A stretch of 64,000 nucleotides of DNA, from contig LNEU01000026.1 of the NCBI GenBank assembly GCA_001464355.1, positions 186,001 to 250,000 on the forward strand, written 5' to 3'. The notes beneath the pieces are model-generated. The model worked only from the letters and a program-made list of their open reading frames with translations. It had not been told where the DNA came from and ran no database searches. Shown one piece after another: positions 35,285 to 44,821 of this stretch (the first letter of the stretch is position 1; each line of letters starts with the position of its first letter). A program made the position numbers and the translations under genes. The DNA comes from Burkholderiales bacterium Ga0077544 (GTDB lineage: Bacteria > Pseudomonadota > Gammaproteobacteria > Burkholderiales > Burkholderiaceae_D).

Positions 35285-37311
35285 CATTTTTTCTGCCCAA
35301 TGCAATCGTGAACAGAAGCGGCGAACGATTTAAATTGGTAAAGCAGTTTGCTGACGGTATTTGGAAAATGGATAACGTGTTCACCGGTCGCAGCATAGAA
35401 GCCTGCGAAAGCGATCTCCATTCAGAGTTAAGCAAAGGAAATTTATACTTCCCTGACGCAATGGAAATTGCGGATTCAATGCAGGCTACAAAACTCGGAA
35501 AAAAATTCGATGTTTGGAGTTCAGCGTCAGAGTCAGACCGTGCAGAAGCTCGACGCCGGTTTGCCTACGTCAATGCTGCGATCGGGGGACCAAAATCGGC
35601 TACAGCACTGCAAAACTGCAGCGATCAAGTAAGTGCAGAGCTCGATGATCGCACGCCCCCGTCTATTACAACGTTTAAGGCATGGATCAGTCGATATCAA
35701 AACGGGCGAAATGATATAGCGTCCTTGCTTCCCCAAACGAAAAGAAGAGGTAACCGAACTAGACGATATCACGATGAACTTGAAGAAATAGTTGATCGGT
35801 CGCTTGAGACCATGTATTTGACACAGCAACGACTCAGTATGTGTGATGCCCGCTTGCATGCGGCAACACACATCGCTGCTCATAATAAATCGACGCCGGC
35901 AAACGAAAATAAATTCACTATGCCAAGCATCGAATACTTTTGGCGCCGCTTGAGATCGACGTATAGCGAGTTCGACATATGTTGCGCTCGATTCGGTCAG
36001 ACGTATGCTGCGAGAAGATATGAAACTGTCCAAGGATTTTCTCGAGGAGAGCGACCACTCGATCGAGTAGAAATCGATCACACCGTGATCGATTTGACTG
36101 TTGTGGATGGGCGAAGCGGTCTGCCTTTGGGACGGCCTTATTTGACTATAGCCATTGATGACGATACCCGATGCATTTTGGGATATTACCTTTCGTTCGA
36201 ACCGCCTAGTTATTTGTCAGTTTCGTATTGCCTTCGCCACGCCATACTTTCTAAGTCCTACATCAAAGAGATGTATCCCAATATCAAAAATAACTGGGAT
36301 TGCTACGGCGTGTTCACCAATCTGGTTGTCGACAACGGATCAGATTTTCACAGCATCGCGTTGGAAGATCTTGCGAAGCGATTTGGAACAACAATCCAGT
36401 ATTGTCCGCGTGCGAAACCTCGTTACAAGGGAAAGATTGAGCGACTCTACGGGACAATGAATCGCGGGCTTTTTCATACCCTTCCAGGAACGACATTTTC
36501 TAACATCGTGGAAAAAGATGAATACGACTCGCTTGGCAATGCGGTTATATCGCTAGAAAAACTCCATGAAATTGTCCATATCTGGATCGTCGACCTCTAT
36601 CATCAGAAAAAACAAACTGCGATTGGTGAACCGCCAGCAAGCAGATGGCGCAAACATATTACTGGAATGCCGATTCCAGTTCCCGCCTGCGTAACCGATC
36701 TCGACGCCACTCTTGCGGTTCCATTCGAGCGAACGCTAACTCGGAATGGAATCGAACACCTGACGCTTGAATATAACAGCGATGAATGCGGGCTTTATCT
36801 TGCGCGCATGAAGGGTTCTACCAAAGTGAAATGCAGATACAACCCAAATGACCTCGGCCATATATACATAGAGGAACACGACACAGGTCACGTTTTTAAG
36901 GTACCTGCGAAAGTGAAGTGGCATGAGTATGCCAACGGCCTTTCACGCTGGCAGCATCAGCTTTGCCAAAGATTCGCTGCCAAGAATCTTGAAAAAGAAG
37001 ATATTTTTGCTTTGGCCGAAGCCAAAGAGAAAATCGCTCAAATTGTAGAAGAGGAAATTTTTACTCAAAAGAAACGTACTCGGGCGCGTGTGGCGAGATA
37101 TCAAGGCGAAACAGCACGCAGTGCGAAAGCGAAGCGGGATCTCGATGGGCTGTCAGAAGCCAGCGAAAAGCGAAGCAATACTTCAGATCAAGCGACGGAC
37201 GATCATATATATCCGTTCGACACATCCTCAGAAGAATCCGATCGTTGGTTTCCATCCATCACAAACGCTCACGAAGAAAATGTGGAATTTTTTCCAAGAG
37301 GAAGAAAATGA
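35275..37311 (+). CDS. tnsB: TnsB-like DDE transposase
   Basis: TnsB binds the transposon ends and joins the 3' ends to target DNA. The 678-residue protein has N-terminal HTH-rich DNA-binding domains (about 80-250), an rve/DDE catalytic core with D268, D353 and E389, and a C-terminal beta-barrel and linker that contacts TnsC. The D-D spacing of 85 and D-E spacing of 35 are normal. GAGGAG lies 8 bases before the ATG, inside tnsA. The C-terminal 60 residues are low-complexity and acidic. Confidence 0.92.
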   Translation: MAIAFFLPNAIVNRSGERFKLVKQFADGIWKMDNVFTGRSIEACESDLHSELSKGNLYFPDAMEIADSMQATKLGKKFDVWSSASESDRAEARRRFAYVNAAIGGPKSATALQNCSDQVSAELDDRTPPSITTFKAWISRYQNGRNDIASLLPQTKRRGNRTRRYHDELEEIVDRSLETMYLTQQRLSMCDARLHAATHIAAHNKSTPANENKFTMPSIEYFWRRLRSTYSEFDICCARFGQTYAARRYETVQGFSRGERPLDRVEIDHTVIDLTVVDGRSGLPLGRPYLTIAIDDDTRCILGYYLSFEPPSYLSVSYCLRHAILSKSYIKEMYPNIKNNWDCYGVFTNLVVDNGSDFHSIALEDLAKRFGTTIQYCPRAKPRYKGKIERLYGTMNRGLFHTLPGTTFSNIVEKDEYDSLGNAVISLEKLHEIVHIWIVDLYHQKKQTAIGEPPASRWRKHITGMPIPVPACVTDLDATLAVPFERTLTRNGIEHLTLEYNSDECGLYLARMKGSTKVKCRYNPNDLGHIYIEEHDTGHVFKVPAKVKWHEYANGLSRWQHQLCQRFAAKNLEKEDIFALAEAKEKIAQIVEEEIFTQKKRTRARVARYQGETARSAKAKRDLDGLSEASEKRSNTSDQATDDHIYPFDTSSEESDRWFPSITNAHEENVEFFPRGRK

Positions 37312-38366
37312 AAAACACTGTCAAAAACCAGGTTAAAAGCATGCCAGATACTCCCATTGATTACACAACTCTATACGCGAAGCTCGACAGCTATGTTTAT
37401 ATGCATACTCATTTCCGACATGCTCTCGCGAGAATAGACGCCCTTATCGCAAGAGCCAAACGATATGCGGATCCTGAGATCGCTATTCTTCTTGGTGAAT
37501 CACGGTGCGGGAAAAGCAGACTGCTCGACATCGTTGAACAAAAATGGCCACCTCATAGAACGGCTGAAAAAACGCATGTACCAGTTTTGAGCATTAGGAT
37601 CACAAGTAAGCCGACCGTAAAAGGATTATTGACTCAACTAATAGCAAAACTCGGTGCCCCTTCCGCAATTCGTTATAAGACCGAACAGCAACAAATGCAG
37701 GCACTGATCAATCTCTTAAAGCGATGTGAAGTACGTGCTTTGATGCTGGATGAGTTTCAGCATTTTTTGTCTGATCGAGGCCAAGTTAACTATTCTGTCG
37801 CCGACTTATTCAAGTACCTTTCAGATGAGGCTCAGATAAGCATCATTTTTGCAGGATTGCCTGAGGCTAAAGGTGTAATTGACGCTAATGAACAACTCGC
37901 AGGACGAGCAAGTGCAGCGTTGCGTTTGCGGAGATTTAATTGGGGGACAGCTTCTGGGCGCGATGAGTTCAAGCAAATGCTTGTGGGATGCGCTCGAGCG
38001 TTCGAACCAATTGCACTCCCAGACTTATCCAGTGATGAGCTCGCCTTTCGCTGGTACTGCGCTAGTGGCGGCGTCATCGGTCTAGTTCTAAAAATTTTTA
38101 GAGAATGTTTGAATACAGCAGCGCAAAAAAATTATGGCGCTTTAACCTTAGAAGACTTCGACGAGGCTCATCGCAACGCACATTACGAGCAGGCAGAAAA
38201 CGGATTTCGTCCCTTCAGTAAAGATTTTAATCCAACGCCGTCTCGCGACTCGATGTCTCGTGCAAAGAATGTCGGCAAACCTATCGAGCCAGTTAAGCAG
38301 AAACGTAATCGAGCTAGTTCAAAGCCAAAAGAGTCGAGTCCATTCACCCAAGGTTCCGTTATATGA
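37308..38366 (+). CDS. tnsC: TnsC/TniB-like AAA+ transposition regulator
   Basis: TnsC links target selection by TniQ to TnsAB. Of the possible starts, the ATG at 37308 is best, since it overlaps the tnsB stop as ATGA and has AGAGGAAG upstream; this gives 352 residues. Walker A is GESRCGKS (63-70), and Walker B is LMLDEF with D148/E149. A glycine- and lysine-rich tail follows the AAA+ core. Its stop overlaps the tniQ start by ATGA. Confidence 0.92.
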   Translation: MKNTVKNQVKSMPDTPIDYTTLYAKLDSYVYMHTHFRHALARIDALIARAKRYADPEIAILLGESRCGKSRLLDIVEQKWPPHRTAEKTHVPVLSIRITSKPTVKGLLTQLIAKLGAPSAIRYKTEQQQMQALINLLKRCEVRALMLDEFQHFLSDRGQVNYSVADLFKYLSDEAQISIIFAGLPEAKGVIDANEQLAGRASAALRLRRFNWGTASGRDEFKQMLVGCARAFEPIALPDLSSDELAFRWYCASGGVIGLVLKIFRECLNTAAQKNYGALTLEDFDEAHRNAHYEQAENGFRPFSKDFNPTPSRDSMSRAKNVGKPIEPVKQKRNRASSKPKESSPFTQGSVI

Positions 38367-39520
38367 GCGAGATATTCTTGGAAAGACCGAATCCATTTCC
38401 TCGTGAAAGTGCATTGGGCTGGGCATTGCGCGCTGCAGAATTAAATGCGCTACCAGATGCATTAAAACTGGCTACCTTGTGTAAGAACTTTCATGCGACT
38501 ACTTCTCTTGTCAATTTCAATCCTGGTGAACTGGCTAGTTGGTTCGATAAAGCTCCATCCATACTAGGATTTATGTCTTATCGCTCGCTCACCAAAACCA
38601 GCCCCCCTATGTTTAGGACGCAACCAGTTGCGCCTAAGATGTTGAATCTGCGAACTCCGAGAATCTGTCCTTCATGTGTTGAGGAAAATGGGTACATACA
38701 TGCATTTTGGGATTTAGATCTGGTTAGCATCTGCCCAACCCACCGCATTGCGTTGGTCACTCGTTGTTCCGCATGCAATAAACATTTAAGCTGGAAGCGA
38801 CCCGGCCTTCTCATCTGCAGCTGTGGCGCGAAAATAAAACAAGATGGCGTTCAAGCGAGTAAATCGCTAGTTACTTTACACCAGCAACTAGAGATAACTG
38901 CGTATTCCAAACAAACCAAGGCTTTGAGACAACTTCATATCGAAAACACCGCGTTCAAAGATATATCTCTAAGATTTTTGATCAAGTTTATCGAAACCAC
39001 TGCACGCATCCATATTCCAAAGGGACGCTCGCGAATGGCTCTTTCCTTATTAGATAAAATTCAAATTTTAGAAAAGCCAGCTGAGTTGCTTTCCGATTGG
39101 CCAACAAACTTCTGCAATTTTTTAGCATTATTAAATCAGGAGCCATATCCAGAATCTAAGGGCGTTAAAATTTTTGATAAAAGATTCCTCCATCATTACA
39201 TCGAAAAACTATTTGTGGCAGCCGAAGATTATGTGGAAGGTGCAGAGATTCTTGACCTATTGTTTAATCAAGTGCTCACGTATCCCAACAGTGGTATGTA
39301 TAGAGAACTTACCGTTTTCAATATTTTTCAATCGAAAACAATAGATAGAACCTATTGTTCAACTTCGAACGTTAAGGAACTATCGACTTCGACCATAAAA
39401 AAATTGAAAAGAGATTTTAGCCCTAATCGCCTGAGAATCAGCGCGTCAGACAATTACATAAAACATGGCGTAAGAAATCAATCTTTTAATGATTATTTGA
39501 TCGCTAGAGGAATAGACTAA
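38363..39520 (+). CDS. tniQ: TniQ/TnsD-like target-selection protein
   Basis: TniQ proteins choose the target, either a fixed attachment site or a programmed site. The 385-residue protein has a TniQ domain from the N-terminus and zinc-binding residues C102, C105, C124 and H127, then a second pair CSAC and the CSC motif. The single, fairly short copy suggests one targeting pathway. There is no CRISPR array or Cascade/Cas12k gene nearby, so it is not an RNA-guided element. It ends 4 bases before the phosphoesterase gene. Confidence 0.85.
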   Translation: MSEIFLERPNPFPRESALGWALRAAELNALPDALKLATLCKNFHATTSLVNFNPGELASWFDKAPSILGFMSYRSLTKTSPPMFRTQPVAPKMLNLRTPRICPSCVEENGYIHAFWDLDLVSICPTHRIALVTRCSACNKHLSWKRPGLLICSCGAKIKQDGVQASKSLVTLHQQLEITAYSKQTKALRQLHIENTAFKDISLRFLIKFIETTARIHIPKGRSRMALSLLDKIQILEKPAELLSDWPTNFCNFLALLNQEPYPESKGVKIFDKRFLHHYIEKLFVAAEDYVEGAEILDLLFNQVLTYPNSGMYRELTVFNIFQSKTIDRTYCSTSNVKELSTSTIKKLKRDFSPNRLRISASDNYIKHGVRNQSFNDYLIARGID

Positions 39521-39524
39521 TTAT

Positions 39525-40307
39525 ATGCGCCTTCTAATTCTTTCTGACCTTCACCACGAACTTTGGCGTGAACGCGCTCCTCGATTCGATATTTCAATCA
39601 GCCGGCCAGATATGGTCATTCTCGCAGGAGATATAGATGCCGGCGCGAAGGCCGTTGCATGGGCCACAAAGGCTTTTCCCGCATTACCAGTGCTCTATGT
39701 GCATGGAAATCACGAGTGTTACGGAAAAAATATCGAAGATACTCAATATGAAATACAAGAAGCTTGTCTTGAATCGACGAACGTCCACTTTTTAAACTGT
39801 AACGAATTCATATTCAATAGCGTTCGTTTTTTAGGTGCGACGATGTGGACTGATTTTCGTCTATTTGGGGATGATAATCGGCAAGGGGCTATGCGAGAAG
39901 CAGAAGCCGTGATGGTGGACTATAAGAGAATTAGGTTAGCCACGAAGGGATATCGCAAACTGCGAGCTGGAGATACAGCTAAATTTCATTCTATTCACAA
40001 ATCTTGGCTTAAAGCCAAAATATCAGAACCATTTTCTGGGAAAACGGTTGTTATCACACACATGGCACCATCTATTTTATCTATAGCAGATAGATATTCT
40101 GACGATCCAATATCGGCAAGCTATGCATCTCGTTTAGATGATATTGTCAGCCAAAGTGACATTTGGATTCATGGACATACACATGACTCGTTTGATTATC
40201 GAATCGGGAAGTGTCGTGTACTTTGCAATCCTTGCGGCTACATGACGCGCGCGGGAGGAATTGAAAACGACCAATTCGATCCAAATTTCATAATTGAAAT
40301 TGATTGA
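39525..40307 (+). CDS. Calcineurin-like metallophosphoesterase
   Basis: This 260-residue protein shows the dinuclear metal motifs of the family in order: DLHHE near residue 8, GDID near 35, GNHE near 60, THM(A) near 180 and GHTH near 213. Its substrate is unknown; candidates are nucleotides or nucleic acids. It begins 4 bases after the tniQ stop, so it looks like a fifth gene of the tns operon. It converges with the NACHT gene, with a 28-base palindrome between them. Confidence 0.85.
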   Translation: MRLLILSDLHHELWRERAPRFDISISRPDMVILAGDIDAGAKAVAWATKAFPALPVLYVHGNHECYGKNIEDTQYEIQEACLESTNVHFLNCNEFIFNSVRFLGATMWTDFRLFGDDNRQGAMREAEAVMVDYKRIRLATKGYRKLRAGDTAKFHSIHKSWLKAKISEPFSGKTVVITHMAPSILSIADRYSDDPISASYASRLDDIVSQSDIWIHGHTHDSFDYRIGKCRVLCNPCGYMTRAGGIENDQFDPNFIIEID

Positions 40308-40325
40308 TGCATCGAGAAAGTTGGG

Positions 40326-40353
40326 ACGGGTCAATTGCATGCAATTGACCCGT
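40326..40353. terminator. Perfect 28-base palindrome between convergent genes
   Basis: The sequence ACGGGTCAATTGCA is followed directly by its reverse complement. It can form a hairpin or cruciform, and lies 18 bases after the phosphoesterase stop and 29 bases before the NACHT gene stop. There is no T run, so a bidirectional block or a binding site is also possible. Confidence 0.6.
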
Positions 40354-40381
40354 GTCGCAAATTATCGCCTTTATATTCAAT

Positions 40382-43210
40382 TTAATTATTGAATTGCGGA
40401 AGACTTGAAATAATACCGGCCATGCGTTGAGAAAGATTTTTTTCCTCCACAAGTTTTCGAGCGTCAGAATGCCAACCTTCCGTGACAACATAGCCGATAC
40501 TGGAACTTCCCCGCCCAGACTCAGAAATCAACACGCCTTGTTTGATTAGCGAATCAATATATGACTCCAAAGAAAACCTTCCGACAACCGTCACATTCTT
40601 ATATACGTCCTTGCTTTTCCAAGAGAACCGATTCGATCTGAAGCCGACTTTCAATATTTTATAAATGTTATCTCGAACTACTTCATATCCCGCTTGATCA
40701 GCCATCTCCCTAGCTTGAAATGAGGTTTTCAAGCTAGAGCTAAATTTACAATCGTTTGCGAAAAGACTGCGATCCAATTTTTCTGGCTGAGAGCTCTCGT
40801 CGAAGTCAACACTCGTTGAAAAAAAGACCTGTTTTCCAGGAATAGAATCGCATGTAATGAGGCTCGTATAATTTTCTATAAGTCCATCACGAACGGTGAT
40901 GTCACACAAGTTTAGGGGATAGAAACGACCGTAAATAGAGAGTCCTGCCCAAATATCCCCGCCGAAATAACTACTAATAGTTGCAGACCTTTCTTTTTTA
41001 TCGTCGTCAGATTCGAGCGCCCAATAAAGAAAAGCACTTACGGCTTTGCGCCAAGGTAATTTAGACTCAGTTTCTCGCTGTCCATACTTTATCAACTCAT
41101 GAAACCAGTCGTTTGCTTGCGTTGACTTAGCATATTTTGCGGCGGGCAAAACACTCTTAATCTCTTCATAAAGAGGCCCCTCTCCTCGACAAAATTCTGC
41201 CAAAAATTCGATTGATGGTGTTGCAGAAAACTGTCCTTCCTGGATTTTTCTGGCGAGCAACCTAGATTTAAAAAAATAGGTGAGCGAGTCATACCGGAAG
41301 GATATTGTTTCTTTCTCCCATCGAAGAAAAGGGTTGCGCAAGAAATTGTTAGCGGTAATCGTTTCTGGATCGCCTCCACAAGAACTGACGTATTCAAGAA
41401 GAGCACCTTTTGTAATAGTTAATTGTGGCGCTCTTATGATTTCTATCAAAATATCAAAGAAATCGTCTGGGTGGATCTTACCAAGTGATTGCTTGGCAAT
41501 TTCACGATCCACTATCTTTCTTACCAATAAATCAAGGGGCTTATTACTAGCAAAAAATTTAGCAGTATCTGAAGCTAAGCCCTCTTTCGCCCCGGCGTCT
41601 CGTTCGTCCTCGACAAGATAGTCACATATCAATGAAGCGTATAAAGGAATCGTAGTATATCGATCACCTTCTTCATTAAAGGCAGCAAGCAAGCTCTTTG
41701 CATTAGTAATTCTATGAGGCGAAACAAGTCGCTCTTTCAGATAGCGATCGGTGTCCTCCTCGGAAAAGCCCTTCAATCGGCAAATTGACGTTTGCCGGAA
41801 CTGTTTAAAGCGGTCTACATCATAATCACGAACGGTCAAGACCACCAAAACTCGCCTGAAACATTCTTCAAGATCTGATAACGAACTCATGAATTTATCA
41901 AAATTCAGTGAATCGCCTAAATGAGACTCCAGCTCATCAAAACCGTCTATCAAAAGAACAAAATTTCCACATGCAAGATTAATCTCAAAGTTATGGCTTT
42001 CAATCGAACTTTCCTCATCCATCAGCCCGTTAGCCACTGCAACTCGGTATAGATCGCTCACCGATTCGATAGGAACCGTATTAGATATTTCACGGAAATC
42101 GGTTGCTGAAAGGAGGATGACGCGCTTACGTTCCATGCCGTTAATAAATATCGCCAGGTCATCACAAAAAGTGGTTTTACCTATTCCCGCGGGACCGATA
42201 ACGATTTGAACAGGATTGTGGTCATGCGCGCTCTGAAGAATCTTGGCGAAATAATCCGAAGCCATCATAGGATTGCTTGGAGCTGAAGCTATATCGCTAA
42301 CGGAATCAAGAGTTTGTGTAATGAAGTGAGATGCTTTTTTAATTGATGCTCCCCCAGCTTTACAGTTCGGAGGAAGGCAAGACTCCCATACGAAATCATC
42401 AAAATAAACTACTTGCAAGTTCCGCCCTTTTAATTTTGGCGCGAACTGTTTCATGATGTCTTGAATCGATTTTTTTCGATCAATCTCAGGCCCATCAGGC
42501 CTATAAGCTCGTGGAGTGATGATATCTAGTCCATTGGGAATATTTGAGCCAATAGAATCAAAGAAGTCTGAGATTGAATTTTCAATTGCTGTCCGAGATC
42601 GAAGAAACAACATTCCTTTCGACAGCCCACCTCCTAAATCCGCCACTACATAGTCATAAACAATACGAGTCGTGTGCTCAGCACGAGAAATTTTTGTGCT
42701 GACAACTTGTTTGGGGAAACATAGTCGTATGACTTCTTCTGACCGAGGATTTTCGAATTTGGTACGTCCTACCAATCGTGTCGGAAATCGATTTTCCATG
42801 CCCTTAGGAAGTAACGGTGCATCAAGATCACTCTCACTGAAAAAGACTACACGAAGAACTTTAATCAACGCGTTATATGTAGCCAGTTGATCTTCATTGT
42901 TAACGTGTGAACTGGCCGCGCCATCATGAGAATAAGCATTCCCAACATTTTGAAGGTACTTTATTTCGCTCTTGAAGATGCTGGCATCTCGAGCGCTTTC
43001 TTTGGCATCTATCTGCTTGGAAGCATCTGCTATTAATTTTTCCAAGTTACCAGTAGGTAGTGTTGTGTTCCCCACCAAAACAGCTTTGCATACGCTTTCA
43101 GCAGCAATCCGATAGCTGTTAGCAGTTTCTACTAATGGCTTATGTATATTGGCATCGATGTCTGCTAATTGTTGAGCGAGTCGTGTAATTACTGCGTGAT
43201 AATTTTCCAT
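40382..43210 (-). CDS. NACHT-type STAND NTPase, candidate antiphage protein
   Basis: This 942-residue protein has three parts. The N-terminal 1-130 is helical with YRIAAESVCKAVL and GNAYSHDG segments, which resemble HEPN/DUF4145-like domains. A NACHT ATPase follows at about 330-520, with Walker A GPAGIGKTT (339-347) and Walker B LLIDGFDELE (419-428). The C-terminal 400 residues end in a winged-helix-like domain (about 850-940). STAND NTPases of this kind act as immune sensors in bacteria (bNACHT and Avs types). AGGA precedes the ATG by 5 bases. It lies downstream of the Tn7-like module, a place where such elements often carry cargo. Confidence 0.8.
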   Translation of the reverse strand: MENYHAVITRLAQQLADIDANIHKPLVETANSYRIAAESVCKAVLVGNTTLPTGNLEKLIADASKQIDAKESARDASIFKSEIKYLQNVGNAYSHDGAASSHVNNEDQLATYNALIKVLRVVFFSESDLDAPLLPKGMENRFPTRLVGRTKFENPRSEEVIRLCFPKQVVSTKISRAEHTTRIVYDYVVADLGGGLSKGMLFLRSRTAIENSISDFFDSIGSNIPNGLDIITPRAYRPDGPEIDRKKSIQDIMKQFAPKLKGRNLQVVYFDDFVWESCLPPNCKAGGASIKKASHFITQTLDSVSDIASAPSNPMMASDYFAKILQSAHDHNPVQIVIGPAGIGKTTFCDDLAIFINGMERKRVILLSATDFREISNTVPIESVSDLYRVAVANGLMDEESSIESHNFEINLACGNFVLLIDGFDELESHLGDSLNFDKFMSSLSDLEECFRRVLVVLTVRDYDVDRFKQFRQTSICRLKGFSEEDTDRYLKERLVSPHRITNAKSLLAAFNEEGDRYTTIPLYASLICDYLVEDERDAGAKEGLASDTAKFFASNKPLDLLVRKIVDREIAKQSLGKIHPDDFFDILIEIIRAPQLTITKGALLEYVSSCGGDPETITANNFLRNPFLRWEKETISFRYDSLTYFFKSRLLARKIQEGQFSATPSIEFLAEFCRGEGPLYEEIKSVLPAAKYAKSTQANDWFHELIKYGQRETESKLPWRKAVSAFLYWALESDDDKKERSATISSYFGGDIWAGLSIYGRFYPLNLCDITVRDGLIENYTSLITCDSIPGKQVFFSTSVDFDESSQPEKLDRSLFANDCKFSSSLKTSFQAREMADQAGYEVVRDNIYKILKVGFRSNRFSWKSKDVYKNVTVVGRFSLESYIDSLIKQGVLISESGRGSSSIGYVVTEGWHSDARKLVEEKNLSQRMAGIISSLPQFNN

Positions 43211-43435
43211 TTTTTCCTAGGTATGCCGCGGTATCGGTATGTACAACAATGACTCGGCAGTAATATTCTATGATCCACTATTTTCGTAGCCGATCCAGCA
43301 GATAACTCGGGGCAAGCTTATGTATGGTGACTTTGCCACACAATAATGTATGAATTTAATGCTATTAATTTCTCGTGCAGCAAGTCATGTGGACGAGCGT
43401 TTTCAGTCCAAAAAAGTAGGGGCTGACAGAATTGC

Positions 43436-44137
43436 TTATTGCTCGATCAAATCTACATGATTAAACCAGTGTTCTTCACAGACAATATGCAATGCGATAC
43501 CTGCCTCCCTATATTCCATTGCCTTCTCAATTTTTGTTCCATGTGTTGAATGAAGCCAATCACGACTACCGATATCGCCGATTACTAGATAATTAAGCTT
43601 CTTCGTAATCGAGCTCGCGGCAATGCCGCCTTTTGCCAGCACCTTACTTTCGCACCATTGGCGTGTGCCCGACTGAAACTTACCGGTAAAGCAAAATATC
43701 CTGCCTGCAAAGATAAGATCAGGTGCCGGCTTTGATAATGGAAGCGACGTACTATCGCTTGAGATCTTATTCATTGGCGCGGTATTTCCACCAACCGCAG
43801 CGAGCAACAAATCCATGAGTTCATTTTCTTCATTCGAATCTATGTGCCCATCTGACAACGCCGCTAGCAGCCTAGGATAAATTGCCTTAGCGGGCCACTT
43901 ATCCAACGCGCCACGGTTATTGTTCATCCACATTAGGAGAAACTCTGCCTCACCTTGGTGAACCATTCCATCCGCCATTACCCCCTTTACAATTCCGATC
44001 AGCTCATCGACTTGGCGGTTCACTATCGCAGCAGCGCGATATCCGACATTTAATGCCTGTCCGTCCAAATCTATCTGCCGCTCCGAAATAGAAATTTTAC
44101 TATGCACTTCTTGCAACCAGCCCATAAGTACCGCCAT
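43436..44137 (-). CDS. TerB-like and BRCT domain protein
   Basis: The C-terminal 90 residues (about 140-233) are a BRCT domain like that of NAD-dependent DNA ligase LigA: GRIFCFTGKF, GGIAASSITKKLNYLVIGD and a final EHWF. The N-terminal 130 residues are helical with GVMADGMVHQGEAEFL and SDGHIDSNEENEL, a pattern like TerB/tellurite-resistance helical repeats with acidic metal-binding sites. Such proteins are found near defence genes and may bind DNA ends or branched DNA. It is on the same strand as the NACHT gene, 225 bases upstream of it. Confidence 0.75.
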   Translation of the reverse strand: MAVLMGWLQEVHSKISISERQIDLDGQALNVGYRAAAIVNRQVDELIGIVKGVMADGMVHQGEAEFLLMWMNNNRGALDKWPAKAIYPRLLAALSDGHIDSNEENELMDLLLAAVGGNTAPMNKISSDSTSLPLSKPAPDLIFAGRIFCFTGKFQSGTRQWCESKVLAKGGIAASSITKKLNYLVIGDIGSRDWLHSTHGTKIEKAMEYREAGIALHIVCEEHWFNHVDLIEQ

Positions 44138-44186
44138 CGTTATCTGAGGGGCATTGATTAGAACCTGAATTCACAGCCTTGACCTC

Positions 44187-44204
44187 CCATATTCATGGGA
44201 GAAA
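44187..44204. repeat. Short hairpin upstream of the BRCT gene
   Basis: Arms CTCCCAT/ATGGGAG of 7 bases enclose ATTC. It lies between two divergent genes and could be an operator; there is no T run. Confidence 0.45.
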
Positions 44205-44308
44205 ATGTTGAATATTGCGAAATAACAATCACGGATTATCTATACGCAAGGTTATAGCCGTAACATCTTCACTTATGGCGAATTAACACAAGAATTTAGG
44301 GAATAAAT

Positions 44309-44704
44309 TTGGATAACTCGGAAAAATTGACTCGTGCAATTGCGAGAAAAGTATCTCGCAAATCTGGTCCCTTGAATTACAAACTTGATATGTACAAGCT
44401 TGTATTTGACCTCATGAAACACATCACGACGCTAAGCTCGGGATCCATCCTGATATTCATTACATTGCTTGAGAAAGTTTTTAAAACTAAACCTCCGGTG
44501 GGTATGCTCATTACGACCTTTGGGCTTTTTAGCGTATCAATCGCCGCAGCCGTTATGGCTATGATGGTGCTCGCACTTAATGCTACCGAGGGAAAGATGA
44601 GTGAAGATGAAAAGCACTGGTTTGCATATTCGGCAGCCGTAGCATCTACGGCATTTACAATGGGAATATTGTTCGTCGCACTGTATGCGATTATTTTTTC
44701 GTAA
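44309..44704 (+). CDS. Small membrane protein of unknown function
   Basis: This 131-residue protein starts with TTG at 44309, 6-7 bases after AGGGA. After a basic N-terminus it has three hydrophobic helices (about 37-55, 66-88 and 105-130). No family was recognised. It is on the same strand as the next membrane protein, 118 bases apart, so the two may function together. Confidence 0.55.
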   Translation: MDNSEKLTRAIARKVSRKSGPLNYKLDMYKLVFDLMKHITTLSSGSILIFITLLEKVFKTKPPVGMLITTFGLFSVSIAAAVMAMMVLALNATEGKMSEDEKHWFAYSAAVASTAFTMGILFVALYAIIFS

Positions 44705-44821
44705 CGGTTAATTCGCTAGATGTGGCGTAACAATTAAAAGAATTGATTACAAAGGTACGGATCACACGCGTTGTAACTAGTGCGATTCAAAAACTTAAAT
44801 ATCAGAGTTATCTCAAGAAGT

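Larger units (their letters stand above)
34568..39520 (+). mobile_element. Tn7-like transposition module tnsA-tnsB-tnsC-tniQ
   Basis: Four consecutive overlapping genes encode an endonuclease (TnsA), a DDE transposase (TnsB), an AAA+ regulator (TnsC) and a TniQ/TnsD-type target selector. This is the minimal set of a Tn7-like cut-and-paste element. All four look intact. With tnsA at the left, cargo is expected to the right of tniQ. The exact ends were not resolved. Confidence 0.85.

Noticed and set aside
34568-39520. CRISPR-associated transposon (CAST)
   Set aside because: No repeat-spacer array, no Cas12k and no Cascade genes were seen in the island.
44187-44204. Terminator for the BRCT gene
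   Set aside because: The hairpin lies upstream of that minus-strand gene, not after it, and no T run follows.
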